A stretch of DNA of 64,000 nucleotides from Astragalus membranaceus (taxonomy: Eukaryota > Streptophyta > Magnoliopsida > Fabales > Fabaceae): assembly GCA_039519185.1 (NCBI GenBank), contig CM076849.1:1-64000 (forward strand). Reading direction: 5' to 3'. The translations under genes and the position numbers were made by a program. Below, one piece after another: positions 10,776 to 22,181 of the stretch; positions within the stretch are counted from its first letter, which is position 1, and every line of letters starts with the position of its first letter. The notes beneath the pieces were generated by a model that worked only from the letters and a program-made list of their open reading frames with translations, was not told where the DNA came from and did no database searches.

Positions 10776-10904
10776 CATAAAAGAGGAGAGAGAATGTAGA
10801 AAATTATGGAGAGAAAACATGAGAGAGAAAATGAGAGATAGAGATAAAGGTAGCTACTCAGCTATAAGTAAAGAGAAAACATATATATATATAGAGAGAG
10901 CGAG

Positions 10905-10946
<42 letters not shown>

Positions 10947-11405
10947 GAAGACAAATCTCAACTTTAACCTCTAGAGGGTCGGTTAAAAGTGGAGGCCGCG
11001 ACCCCCACAAGATTTTTTTAAATAAATATAAATACATATTTTAAATTCTATATAAAATAATATATAGTTTTCATGTGTGTTCCTTCAGTTCTAGCCTGTT
11101 TGTCGGAGCAAATTTAGAGTGATGCCATTCTTATATATGTGGCACTTTGAGTCTGTTCTCAGGAGTATTTCCTCAACATCTTGAGGAGCCTATATCTGAT
11201 TTGTGGAGAATTTTATTTTTATTTTTACCTAGCCCTTCAAGCACATGATTAGGCGTCCCGTGTGCAACCCTTCCTAAAAGGTGGGCACTGGGTGTACTCA
11301 ATGATGCTGGGGTTGAGCTAATCTTAATGATACCTTGGAGTTTTGGAAAATGTTGTAGATGGAGAAAAGGTCTCTAGTAGCAATATGTTGGTGTAATCCT
11401 CATCA
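10776..11405. other. Unassigned spacer with GA microsatellite
   Basis: The stretch begins with purine-rich GAGAGA words and includes a (GA)n run at 10892-10943 preceded by a short (AT)n. The rest, about 460 bases, is AT-rich with no coding frame, no LTR feature and no match elsewhere in the window that I can see. It ends at the CACTA terminus. Confidence 0.6.
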
Positions 11406-11440
11406 CACTAGTGCAAAATTAGCTTTAAAAAGCACTATTT

Positions 11441-11652
11441 TGAATCGGTTGTTTGGATAACCAATTCCAAAGGTGGACGCGGTGGCAAATTTGCAATTAA
11501 ATGGAATTGTGACAGATTTTTTAGACATTTAGAATCGGTTGCTTAAACAACCGATTCGAAATGTGCCAATTTAAACATTTGGAATCGGTTGACTGAATAA
11601 CCGATTCTGAATAGCTACATTCAGAATCGGTTCTTTAAACAACCAATTCATA
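11441..11652. repeat. CACTA subterminal hairpin repeats
   Basis: Four copies of a short inverted repeat: GAATCGGTTG, a 4-8 base loop, then CAACCGATTC or a close variant. They start near 11442, 11531, 11582 and 11626. In En/Spm elements repeated subterminal motifs bind the TNPA-type protein during transposition; that these are the equivalent sites is inference from position and form. Confidence 0.75.
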
Positions 11653-11699
11653 ATGTCTGTTTCATTACAATTTTCACGATCCCCCTTGTTTTTTCAGTT

Positions 11700-12200
11700 T
11701 CCCTCTCACACACCTCTCAAACCCTAACTTGTTCCCTCGTTCTCACACGCAACAAATCCCTCTCACACTCCGTCGCATCCCTCCTTCGCAGCTCATTTGC
11801 AGCTCACTCGTTCTCATCCCTCACTCGCAGCACACTCTGTCGCATCCCTCTCACACTCCGTCGCATCCCTCACTCGCAGCTCACTCGTTCGCAGCTCACT
11901 CGCAGCAAACCCCTCTTCGTTCTCATCCCTTGCAGCTCACTCATTCTCATCCCCTTCGTTCTCAGCAAATCCCCTTCGTTCTCAGCAAATTCCCTTCATT
12001 CTCAGCAAATCCCCTTCGTTCTCAGCAAACCCCTGGCATCTGTTCGCAGCAAATCTCCTTCGTTCGCAGCAAATCCCCTTCGTTCGCATTTGTTCGCAGG
12101 TCATTCCCTTGCTCTGTCACATTTCAGTTTCCTCCTTCGTTCTCCGTCGCATCTCTTCACTCTGTCGCATCCCTCTTCACTCCGTCGTATCCCTTTATGG
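11700..12200. repeat. Degenerate minisatellite in CACTA 5' region
   Basis: Two interleaved word families: GCAGCTCACTCGTTCTCATCC-like words in 11785-11945 and CCCTTCGTTCTCAGCAAAT, about 19 bases, repeated from about 11950 to 12085, then CTCCGTCGCATCCCT words to 12190. C-rich on this strand. Two long overlapping frames run through it, but they are Ser/His/Pro simple sequence in any frame and not a protein. It may be part of the 5' leader of the transposase transcript. Confidence 0.75.
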
Positions 12201-12246
12201 TTTTCATATATTTTTGATTTTTAGTTTTGGATTGAGAGTTATGTGC

Positions 12247-12520
12247 AATGATCCCCTTCGTCTTTGGATGCCAGCTGATCCCTTGAGTGAGAAGACCTTA
12301 GGTTACTGCTTCATTGAGTACAATACTCAGGTTAATGTTTTCTTTATCTCAAACATGTTTCAAAAATTTAGTATATTTGGGATTCGTTAAACTTTTTTTC
12401 TATAATTCAATATGGTTGAATTGACTGGTTATATTTATTTTAGGAAGTTGAGCTTGCTAAAGAGAAGACTCAGGGATAAAATGCTAGCTTTAACTGAGTC
12501 CAATCCGCACACTCTCAGGG
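12247..12520 (+). pseudogene. Captured eIF3 subunit B fragment with intron
   Basis: One frame reads LWMPADPLSEKTLGYCFIEY and then NTQ up to 12330. A GT...AG intron follows (12331-12443, starting GTTAATG and ending TTTTAG), and the next exon in the same phase reads EVELAKEKTQG before a stop. From family knowledge this matches the RNA recognition motif region of plant eIF3b, where the same order of residues is found. The fragment is genomic, since the intron is kept, and it is broken by a TAA at 12477-12479. It lies between the CACTA end and the transposase gene, as captured host fragments do. No start codon or other eIF3b exons are seen. Confidence 0.75.
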
Positions 12521-13803
12521 TAATGATTATATAAATACATGCATTCGTACTTCATTTCAATTTAATATCTTTATCATAGGTCGTTATGCTTAAATTGTAA
12601 TATTTCTTGCTGTGTTTTGCAGTTATGTTTATGTTCTATGCTTAGTTTTGCTTTGGTGAACATTTTTTTTCAGTTGATGCTTTAATAATTAGGGGCCTTT
12701 AGAATAGGATTATTGGTGGCCTTTTCTAAATTTTATGTTTTGATTGGCGGTGCCTTGATTTTTCCTTTGTTTTGTTTGCATTTTCCAATTATAAGTAGCT
12801 AGATTAAGGAAATCACTGGTATTCTCATGAACCACAGACCTATGTAAAATTGCAATTATGTTTAGATTACTTGTTCATTAGCTTTAGATTTGATCAATAT
12901 ATGCCTGTATTTGGTTATGATTTTTGATTTAGTGCTTTTGCTACGGGGTAGCGGCTTTTTGATATTTCTGATGATGTCCTCTGGTCGTCTTATCTCACAG
13001 GAATTTCTCTTCTTCTCAGCATCTGTTCCCTTATAGCGCGTTCTCTTTCTCAGCTCACTTTCTCAGTTGCTGTCTTCAGGTGTAGAACGTTGTCGTCACA
13101 CGTTTTCCTCACGTCGTTCCCTCATCTCGCTGCTACCAGGTTCGCCTCGTCTTTTATTTTTAGTACTAAGATTTTTTGCTGTATGAAATCATTGATATGT
13201 TTGGTTTTCAAGAGAAAGCATTCTGTTACTATTGAAATCTTAGTCTAGTTAAACGTGTTTTTAATTTTGGCAAAGTTGTTAGTTGGATAATTCTGTTTCA
13301 TTTGATGAAATTATAATTGATATATAATACATCTAAATAGATGTTGGATAATTCTGTTTCATTTGATTTTAGGACTAGATTGTGTTGTCAAGCTTACATA
13401 ATTGAGCTGTTAGTTTTGAACTGGATTTCAATAATTAAGGGTGCATTTTGTTACTTTGATTTTAACTAAAATGGTTGGCTATATTGCACATAGAAAGGTG
13501 CATTTTGGGACTTTGATTGAAGTTGAAGGGTGCATTCTACATGCATTTCTTCTAGTAATGATAATCTTCAAAAACAAAAGGGACTATTATTGAATCAATA
13601 ATGCTCCCTCATGGAGTTAACTAACATGAATTTTGTGTCAAGTTTGCTTTGTTGTTAGTTATTGTCACTAAACTCATAGTAAATTTAGAAGAAACTATTA
13701 TTTCCATTTTAATGACCGAGTCTTATTATTTCCATTTTAATACCCAAGTCTAGTAACTGACCCTATATGTGTCTGACATGAAGTACTTACTTGGATCATA
13801 GCC
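12521..13803. other. CACTA leader region without clear genes
   Basis: An AT-rich stretch between the eIF3b scrap and the transposase ATG. A TC-rich part near 12990-13140 looks like 5' leader, followed by a likely intron. A 25-base phrase around GTTGGATAATTCTGTTTCAT occurs twice (about 13275 and 13341). No coding frame is supported. It probably holds the transposase promoter and 5' untranslated exons, but I cannot place them. Confidence 0.5.
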
Positions 13804-16800
13804 ATGGATCGTAGCTGGATGCAAAGCAATCGTATGAGTGATGAGTATGCGAAAGGAGTTGAAGAGTTTCTAAATTTTGCTCAAGAAAAGCTTCCCAAAA
13901 CTGTTGTCAATTTTTCTTGTCCTTGTGTTATTTGTGTTAATCAGACCCCACAATCACTTTCCGTAATAAAGGACCGTCTCTTTGTTCATGGGATCTGCAT
14001 GGGTTACACCACATGGATATGGCATGGTGAATCAAGAGACACCCCAAGTGTGTCCAGAAGAGAGAAAGTCGATGAAGATATGAATGACCGAATGGAGGAT
14101 ATGATCCGTGACATCGGTCCTGAATCTTTTAAGCAGGTGCATGTGTATGATACTCTATGCAAAGACAAAGAAGAGCCTCTGTATTTGGGATGCAAAAAAT
14201 ACACACGGTTGTCTGCGACGATAAGATTGATCGATCTGAAGGCAATAAATGGGTGGACCGATAAGGGCTTCACTGAATTACTTGAGTTGTTGAAAGACAT
14301 GCTTCCCGAAGGTAACACATTGCCGAATCGTACCTATGATGCGAAGAAGATATTGTGTCCGGTGGGTGTGGGGTATAAGAAAATACATTTATGCCCTAAT
14401 GATTGCATATTGTATCGAAATGATTTTGAGAAGTTGCACAAGTGTCCCACGTGCAATCTTTCGCGCTACAAAGTGAAGACTGGTGAATCTAGTAGCGATG
14501 ATGATGATGTCACAAAAGTTTCTCCCGCAAAGGTTTTGTGGTATCTTCCAATAATACCTAGATTCCAACGCTTATTTGCTAATGCAAAATATGAAAAGAA
14601 CATTAGATGGCATGTAGATGAGAGGAAATGTGACTGACAGCTTCGCCATCCAGCCGATTCTTTGCAGTGGAAGAAAGTTGATCGTTTGTTTCCGGATTTG
14701 GGCGTCGAGCCAAGAAATCTTAGACTCGCGTTTGCTTCAGATGGGATGAATCCATATGGTAACTTAAGTACAAATCATAGTTCGTGGCCCGTTCTCATTG
14801 TAATTTACAACTTTTCTCCTTGGTTGTGCATGAAACGCAAGTATGTTATGTTATCTATGATGATTTCTGGCCCAAGACAACCAGGTAATGACAATGATGT
14901 TTATCTTAGCCCATTGGTTGAAGACTTGAGAAAAATGTGGGATCAAGGTGTGGATGTGTTTGACGGGTATTCTAATGAAACATTTAAGCTGCGAGCGATG
15001 CTATTTTGCACGATCAATGACTTCCCAGCATATGGGAACTTGTCTGGGTATAGTGTTAAAGGACTTAAAGGTTGTCCTATTTGTGCAGAAGGCACGTACC
15101 ACCACCAACTAAAACATGGAAGAAAAACTGTCTACCTTGGGCATCGTAAATTTTTAAGACGTAATCACCCATGTCGTAGGTTGAAAAAAGCTTTTAACGG
15201 GTGCCAGGAAAATGACATTGCTCTGAATGTCTTGACCGGAGAAGAAGTCTATCAAGTGGTTAAGGACATCAATGTTGTATTCGGAAAAAAGCAGAAGCAG
15301 TCAAATGAGAATACCAATTGCAAGTGGAAGAAGAGGTCTGTATTCTTTGATCTTTCATATTGGTCTTGTCTTAATGTAAGACATTGTCTTGATGTCATGC
15401 ACGTCGAGAAAAATGTCTGTGATAGTGTCATCCGGACGCTTCTTAACATTAAAGGCAAGACAAAGGATTGCATAAAATCTCGTTTGGATTTGCTTGAGAT
15501 GGGCATAAGAGAACAGTTACATCCAGTGGCAAGAGGTAAAGGCACATATTTGCCTCCAGCATGTCATACCTTGTCAAAAAAAGAGAAAATAAGCTTTTGC
15601 GAGTGCCTAAGGGGAATCAAAGTGCCACAAGGTTACTCTTCAAATGTAAAGAGTCTTGTCTCAATGAAAGATCTCAAATTAGTTGGCTTGAAGTCGCATG
15701 ACTGCCACGTGTTGATGCAACAACTACTACCTGTTGCTATACGCGGCATCCTGCCAAAAGATGTCCGACATACCATAACTAGGTTGTGCTTACTCTTCAA
15801 TACTATATGTGGTAAAGTCATTGACCCTCAAAAATTGGACGAGTTGGAAAATGAGGCTGCTATTATCTTGTGTCAGTTGGAGATGTTTTTTCCGCCCTCA
15901 TTCTTTGATATCATGGTTCACTTAATTGTTCATCTAGTGAGGAAGATTAGATTATGTGGTCCCATTTATTTAAGGTGGATGTACCCAATCGAGCGATACA
16001 TGAAGATCTTGAAAGGATATGTGAAGAACCAATATCGTCCTGAAGCATCCATTGTCGAAAGATACGTCACAGAAGAAGCTATTGAGTTTTGTTCAGACTA
16101 CTTGTCAGAAGCAAAACCTGTAGGGCTACCAAAGTCTCGATATGCATGGAGATGTCAGGGTAAGGGTAGGGGTATAAACTAGGGATGTCAAAACGGGCGG
16201 CCCGGCCCGGCCCGTTAAGCCGAATGCCCGCGAAAAAATGGGCGGCCCGGCCCGGCCCGTTTACAGCATGCGGGCTAAAAATTCATGCCCTGCCCGCAAA
16301 GTGGCGGGCTGGCGGGCTAGCGGGCTGGCGGACTGGCCCGTCAATTAACACTGAATTTTAAAAAAAACACAAACGGGCGGTTTGGCCCGCCACAGTATTT
16401 AGCCCGCGGGCTGGCGGGCGAAGCGGGCCGGGCAACGCGGGCTGGCGGGCATCAAAACCTTAGCCCAGCCCGCCTTTTTTTGGCGGGCCAACGGGCCGGG
16501 CCGGCGGGCCAACGGGCCGGCCCGGTGGGCCAAGCCCGTTTTGACATCCCTAGTATAAACATTAAGAGCATGGGTCGAGAGGAAGTGCTTCAAGCACATT
16601 TTTATATTTTGAATAACACAGATAAAGTACTACCTTACTTGTCTTCTCATCAAAAGCTAGTAAAGGCCAAAAACCCTCGAAGGGATGAATTATGGTTATT
16701 GAAAGAGCATAACAAGACATTTATCGAATGGTTTAAATCAGAGATTAATAAAGATGCAAGCGCCTCTAATACTTTGAGATGGCTAGCAAATTACCCTAAC

Positions 16801-17376
16801 TTTGATGTCTTTTGTTGGAACGGGTACAACATAAATAATTTTTCCTTTTCCACAAAGTCGCGAGATGACAAGAGTACTGTGCAAAATAGTGGTGTTATGG
16901 TCATGGCTTCTTCAATGCACTTTTCTAGTTCAAAAGCTAAAAACCCTGTACTCGCATCCGTTGCTTACTTTGGTGTTATCGAAGAGATTTGGGAGCTTGA
17001 TTACTGTAAATTTAAAGTGCCCATTTTTAAATGTAATTGGGTAAACAGCAATGGTGGTGTACGTACCGATGAAATGAGATTTACACTAGTGGACCTTGAC
17101 AAGGTAGGTGATAAGAATGAGCCTTTCATCATGGCCGACCATGCAAAACAAGTTTTCTATATCAAAGATCCTTCTAACAAAAAGTGGTTGGTGGTCCTAC
17201 AAGGAAAAATAGGTAGTGATGAAATTGAAAATTCAACTCTTGCAATTTCTGAGACACCTTCTTTCTTAACACAAGTGCCTGCTTTAATGGATGATAATGA
17301 AATTGATGATGTACATGTCACTCGCAATGATCATAATGAAGGGATTTTATGCGAAGGAGTTCTAATTAACCCATGA
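13804..17376 (+). pseudogene. TNP2-type CACTA transposase, broken
   Basis: Transposase of the CACTA superfamily, which cuts and joins element ends. The start ATG 13804 begins MDRSWM, as is usual for the N-terminal transposase-associated domain (residues about 4-76). The TNP2 core (Transposase_21) spans 14662-15800 with FASDGMNPYG and a CPIC motif; the DUF4218-like part is near 15780-16110; the DUF4216-like part near 16970-17210. The frame is kept throughout, but TGA at 14635-14637 interrupts it after KCD, and a 373-bp hAT-like insertion at 16180 brings in a TAG at once. Insertion plus its 8-base duplication is 381 bases, so the frame resumes after it. The natural stop is TGA 17374. No functional product is expected. 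Confidence 0.92.
16180..16552. mobile_element. hAT-like miniature element (MITE)
   Basis: A 373-bp element with perfect 19-base terminal inverted repeats, TAGGGATGTCAAAACGGGC at the left and its reverse complement at the right. It is flanked by an 8-base duplication GTATAAAC (16172-16179 and 16553-16560), the target size of hAT elements. The interior is very GC-rich, built of GGCCCGG and GGCGGGCT words, and has no transposase. The open frame that crosses its right half is simple sequence fused to the transposase. Confidence 0.93.
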
Positions 17377-17515
17377 ATGAGTATGGGTACATATATTTGG
17401 TTCTTTAATTTATATTTATACTTGGTTATCTAATTTATATTTATACTTGCTTACCTAATTCATATTTATATTTGGTTATTTATATTTGTGTTTTTTCCTT
17501 TGTTCAACAGATATC

Positions 17516-18055
17516 ATGGGTGACTCCAACACTGACCTTCCCAAAAAGAAGATGACTAGGCGTCCGACATCATTAAAGTGGTTCCTTGCTAGGCGTCTAA
17601 TTGGTCAAAGGTTTAGAATGGATTTTGATAGTGACGGCGAACCTATTGGTCCGTAAGGTGACAAATTCAGGAGCTATTTAGGGGTGGTTGCGCGGACAAA
17701 AGTAAGCATATTGCCCATGGCTTGGGATGAAGTGGATGAGCAGACAATGAAGATTGTTTGGGATAGTGTTTTGGTATGTATATACACTAATGAAAGAAAT
17801 CTTGGGTTTATTCATCTTTCCTTATTTCTTGTGCTAACACCACCTTATTCTTGTGTTAAGGAAACATTTGATGTTCCCGATGATGAGGAATTCAAGAAAA
17901 CTTGGATGGTTTATATAGGTCTCTGTTGGAAACAGTTCAAGACAACACTCACGACCAAATATGTCTTTGGCAAGGGGGATAAGTCCGGCGAAACAACCCC
18001 ATTTCACAAGTATCCTAGTATATCTACTGAGACATGGACCCCATTTCACAAATAA
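17516..18055 (+). pseudogene. CACTA second gene, Transposase_24-like, broken
   Basis: The start is probably ATG 17516 in ATATCATGGGTGACTCC, giving a basic N-terminus (KKKMTRRPTS). A stop, TAA 17656-17658, interrupts it; the frame goes on with FRSYLGVVARTKVSI and a W-D-E-V-D stretch typical of the plant En/Spm Transposase_24 domain. A likely intron starts at GTATGTATA near 17776 and ends at TGTGTTAAG near 17860, after which ETFDVPDDEEF and a KKTWMV part follow. In En/Spm the second product binds subterminal repeats. The 3' end is cut by the Athila-like insertion and then by the telomere-like junction. Confidence 0.7.
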
Positions 18056-18102
18056 TGTTGGAGCATGAAGAGCATTATTGCTTTATCTCTTTCGGAGATA
18101 AG

Positions 18103-19561
18103 TGATAACTCTATTTTATATAGGTTATTTATGCTCTTAATACTTAAATCAAGCTCACCTCTCAAGTAATTTTAGTACTTAAACATGTGAATATATGATT
18201 AATAGTGTAAATACAGGTTATAAGTCAATTCCCTAAACTTTGGGCATAATCAATGCCTTTGTGAATATATTTAATGTTCTGCCTTACTGCTGCAGTGGTA
18301 TGCCATCAATGAAACGCTACAGCGTTATGAGGCGGCTGACCATTGGGATATTTGTGTAACCACTTACTGAAACGATGAGTCATCACCCTTATCTCTTATC
18401 CTCAGCATGACATTGAAGCCCAAGTGGAGCTAACAAGACACTTGGCGCCTCCCAATTGATTCCCACTTGATAGTTGGTAATGATTTTAATCATTACCACT
18501 TTTGTAAAGTAGCTTTAGGATTATTAGGATAATATCTAGTTTTATGAATATAAGGTTTTTAATAATTAATTATTAGTAAGATGAGAATAGAGAGAATCAG
18601 TAGTAAGTAACCTACGAGAGAGTTGTAACAAGAAGAGGAGAGCAAAAACTTGACATTTTGGTTATCCTCCATTGTTATTCCACTCTTGAGCTTTTAATTT
18701 TTAGACTAGTTTTTGTAGTTCACCTGTGGTTTTGCTCACGACATAGCACCATTCTTCGTATGTGACTTGGGATCATTGGAGTGTATCTTTTGTAACCATC
18801 CTTCTCTTGTCTTCTTACGGTAATATAAACTTTCTAGATGTATTATGTTGATGAAGCTCGTGATGAGCTAAACTTGTTGCAGTTGGATTGTTCTTAGTGT
18901 GTAATGAACCTTGAGTAGCTTTTATATAATATTATGATGTTTGCGTTTCATTCCTTGTGTCATAATGCTTTCAACTTTGTTTTGGGAATGATCAACTAAA
19001 ATAAGGGGGCTTTGTGGGTACAGACATGGTTCACAAAGAGAACTCAAGGAATGATATGAATGAAAAACCCTTTAAAGACATTTAAAGGAAGTACTACTTA
19101 ACCCTAGACATAGGGGAGTAATACTTCATAAGGTGCATGCTGTATGAACTTAATATACAGGGGTAAAACTTATTTAGAGCCTAGACATAGGAGTCTTGTA
19201 ACATAACCCTAACGATAGTGACTGAAAGGAACGCCACCATGACGCTACAGCGTCTGTTGATTCTGTAGCGCTACAGCGCTTAACGCTACAGCGTCTAATA
19301 TTATAGAACACTACTCTTGGGAATTTACATAACTGCTGAGCTATCCAACTCACTCTTAAATACTTTCAATTCAATACTGTTTTATCACAAACTATTATGT
19401 TTACAACTCCACACTTTTATTTGTCACCATACTTGTTTTACTAAGTTGCTAATCACTTAAACTCCTTAGACTAATTCCAATCGCTGTGGGAACGAACTTT
19501 ACATATCATTATATTACTTGTTGCGATTGTGTATACTTGCACATCACCTTTTCGCACAACA
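18103..19561 (+). mobile_element. 5' LTR of outer Athila-like element
   Basis: 1,459 bases, TG...CA ends. TGATAAC at the start parallels the TGATAACC start of the inner element's LTR. A TATA-like CTTTTATATAATA lies near 18921. It carries CGCTACAGCG at 18315, 19243, 19269 and 19284; the last three form a cluster with a CTGTAGCG partner and recur identically in the 3' LTR. The end CTTTTCGCACAACA is followed by the primer site after six bases. Confidence 0.88.
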
Positions 19562-19567
19562 AGTTTT

Positions 19568-19585
19568 TGGCGCCGTTGCCTGGGA
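19568..19585 (+). promoter_or_regulatory. Primer binding site, tRNA-Asp type
   Basis: TGGCGCCGTTGCCTGGGA lies six bases after the LTR. It pairs with the tRNA-Asp 3' end apart from one changed base compared with the inner element (T for G at the fourteenth position). Confidence 0.85.
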
Positions 19586-19685
19586 TTGCATTTAATTTTT
19601 ATTGTTTAAAGTTGTTAGTAAGCTTAGTGCCTATTTTACACTGGTGTGTTGTTTCTTGTTGCTGCAGCAGTAAGCGCTACAGTGT

Positions 19686-21038
19686 ATGCTCAGGTCTTAA
19701 CCACCCGAATTTGAGCCATACTCAGAACCAGAGAGAAGGTTCAGGAAACTAAGACATCTTCAAAGACTCAGATAAATTCAGGGAGCTCAGACCCACCATG
19801 TCAGAGCATAGTTAGAGAACAAATTCTGGTAAGGCTACCACTCCACATGGAAGATCTAATTCTGGTAGAGGAGGAACTGAACCAGGTGGAAGGGGTAGAG
19901 GTAGAACTCATCAACCACCCACTCCCACCTTACATGACCAAGAGGACTGGTACAGAAATCAATTCATAAATGAAGGACCTGCTCAGATGGTAAATAACAG
20001 AGATAGACCAATGAGGGACTATACTGTGTTTGATCCACAAACAATGGAGAGAAACATAGCAAGACCCACTCTCCATACATCTTGTTTTGAATTCAAACCT
20101 ATGATGTTCCAAATGTTGCAAACAGTGGGACAGTTTGGTGGTGCTTCTCAAGAGGACCCTTATTTACACTTGAAGCAATTTTTGGAAGTCTGCAGTAACT
20201 TCATCATTCCAGGGGTAAGTGATGATGCATTCAGACTAAAACTTTTTCCTTATTCCTTGAAGGATAGAGCAAAGGCCTGGTTAACTTCTCTAGAGCCTAA
20301 CTCTATCCATACTTGGAATGAAATGGGTGAGAAATTCTTAGCAAAATATTTTCCCCCAAGTAAGAATGCTAGAATGAGGAATGAGGTTACTGCATTCAGA
20401 CAAAAAGATGCTGAAACACTGTTTGAAGCATGGGAGAGATGGAAGGAGCTGTTAAGAAAGTGCCCTCATCATGGTATACCTGTGATTATCCAAATGGAGA
20501 CCTTCTACAATGGACTAGACCCAACAACCAGACAAATGTTAGATGCTTCTTTTGGGGGTGTGTTACTGAAAACCTCCTACAATGATGCATGTGAGCTAAT
20601 AGATGATATTGCAACAAACAGTTATCAATGGCCTACAAAAAGGTTAGCTCCACAGAAGAAGGTAGCTGGATTGCATGAGATCAGTGAAGTTTCTGCTCTT
20701 TCTGCACAGGTTGCCTCTTTGACCAACATGATAAAAGCTATGAGCACTTCAAAAGCTGCAGCGGTTGCCGCTACAGTGCCAACAGAAAAAGCTTTGGCTG
20801 TTATCGAGCAAGCCTCTCCAGGGTCAGTAAGCTGTGTATATTGTGGAGGAGAGCATTTGTATGAAGAATGTCCTAGTAATCCTGTCTCTGTGAACTTTGT
20901 GGGTTTCAACAAGAATAATAATCCTTATTCAAATACATAAAATCCTGGTTGGAAGAACCACCCAAACTTCAGATGGGGAGCCAACAACGCTACAGCACTC
21001 AATTATAGTGCTCCAGCAAATCCACCAGGATTCCCTAC
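19686..21038 (+). pseudogene. gag of outer Athila-like element, 5' part, broken
   Basis: Structural protein Gag (Retrotrans_gag domain). The likely start is ATG 19686, at the position of the start in the two other gag copies; early stops (19698, 19813) and a frame change damage the N-terminus, which is RG-rich (GRGRGRTH near 19890). From 19987 the frame is open: MRDYTVFDPQ, the LKDRAKAWL core, FEAWERWKELLRKCP, and the zinc knuckle C-x2-C-x4-H-x4-C at about 20833-20874. TAA 20938-20940 stops it, and the same frame goes on to 21038. There the - strand element is inserted, duplicating CCTAC. The frame resumes at 41261 without a break other than the insertion. Confidence 0.92.
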
Positions 21039-22181
21039 TGTTGCGTGAAAACGTAGATAGTGCAAGTATACACTGTCAACAAGTAATATAGAGTAAGTGA
21101 GATCGTTCCCACGAGGAATTATGCTAAATAACGAGAGTTTAATTTGATTAACAATTTAGTGAGGAAAGTAAATGACACACAAGTTTTGGGTAACATAAAC
21201 AGTAGTAAAAAGTAAAGGGTAATGGAAATCAGTGCTGAGAACAAGTCAAGATGCATTCACTTCAGTAGCTTCATTAAAATGTGATTAAGGGTACGTTCAA
21301 TGCTACAGCATTAGGTGCTGCAGCAATAAGACGTTATTCTCTCGAATACTTCACACTAGGCTTCCTTGCAAGAGTTTATCTCTAAACCCTAAAGAAGTAC
21401 CTCCTAGGCTGCTTGAGCACCGGCAGTATTCACCTTATGGGCTATGCCCTCCTATCTCTAGGGTTAAGCAAGGAACATCAAGATCTCTCGTTAATGTTCA
21501 CTACCCATATTACCTTGTGAGGTAAATTTACAAACCATCTCTGAATTTATAAATGCTATTTAGAATAGGCGGACCATTCCTACTCTAAAATGGAAATATT
21601 TTCACACACAAGATAAAATGCATAACATTGAACATACTTCATTAATCACATAGTAAATTAGCTACATCAGATCCAGCATCTCAACTATGAGTATTTAGCT
21701 CATATTGAGCTTGCAAAACATGGAAAATAACTTAAACAAAATAGTAGAAGTCATATTACAAATTTCAAGGTAAGAAATGATACTACAAAGAGAGAACAGT
21801 AGGAGAGCTCCAAGGATGACAATGGAGGACTGATCCAGCTCGTCCAAGTAGAATCCACCGAGAAAAATGTAACTCCAGTGATGCTGCAGCAACAGTCTCA
21901 GCAATGGAAGTGTTTGGTAGTGAAGGGTGAGCTTTTGCACGCAGGAGGAGCTATCTCTAAACTTCCCCTGACGGCCCAGCATGCTAATGAAGAAAGGGAA
22001 ACGTCCTTATATAGTGTCTCCTTGCACACTGTCATACCCTAATTTTGTCCGGCTAATTTAAAACTAGAAAATCCAAAATACTGTTTTTGTCGTTTATGTG
22101 TGTCGTTCCTAGTCGTGTATAGGCGTGCTACTTCTCATTGTGCGCGCATGCGATTTTTTATAATGTACACATTTTTGTCCT

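Larger units (their letters stand above)
11406..18102 (+). mobile_element. CACTA (En/Spm) transposon, 5' end to break point
   Basis: Class II element of the CACTA superfamily. The 5' terminus CACTAGTGCAAAATTAGC is followed by hairpin-forming subterminal repeats, then a TNP2-type transposase gene and a second gene of the plant Transposase_24 (Ptta/En/Spm) kind, all on the + strand. At 18103 an Athila-like retrotransposon is inserted. After it (49427) about 30 bases of the old sequence resume and then end at telomere-like repeats, so the 3' terminus with its TAGTG end is missing. Both genes are broken, so the element could move only with help in trans, and having one end only it is probably immobile. 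Confidence 0.85.

Noticed and set aside
11729..12390. Two overlapping frames of 162 and 197 codons
   Set aside because: Ser/His/Pro reading of a minisatellite. Only the last part of the second one (from 12247) is meaningful, as an eIF3b scrap.
13804..14637. Two separate transposase genes (13804-14637 and 14662-16182)
   Set aside because: Both are in the same frame, separated by a single TGA in a conserved stretch, and the domains continue across it.
16399..16599. Frames rich in Arg/Gly/Pro in the hAT-like element
   Set aside because: GC-rich simple sequence of a miniature element; the + strand frame only seems long because it is fused to the transposase frame.
18103..18845. Separate copia solo LTR before the outer element's LTR
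   Set aside because: First suspected because the 3' LTR lacks this part, but the exact ATAAG duplication at 18098 and 49422 and the TGATAAC start show it is the first half of the 5' LTR.
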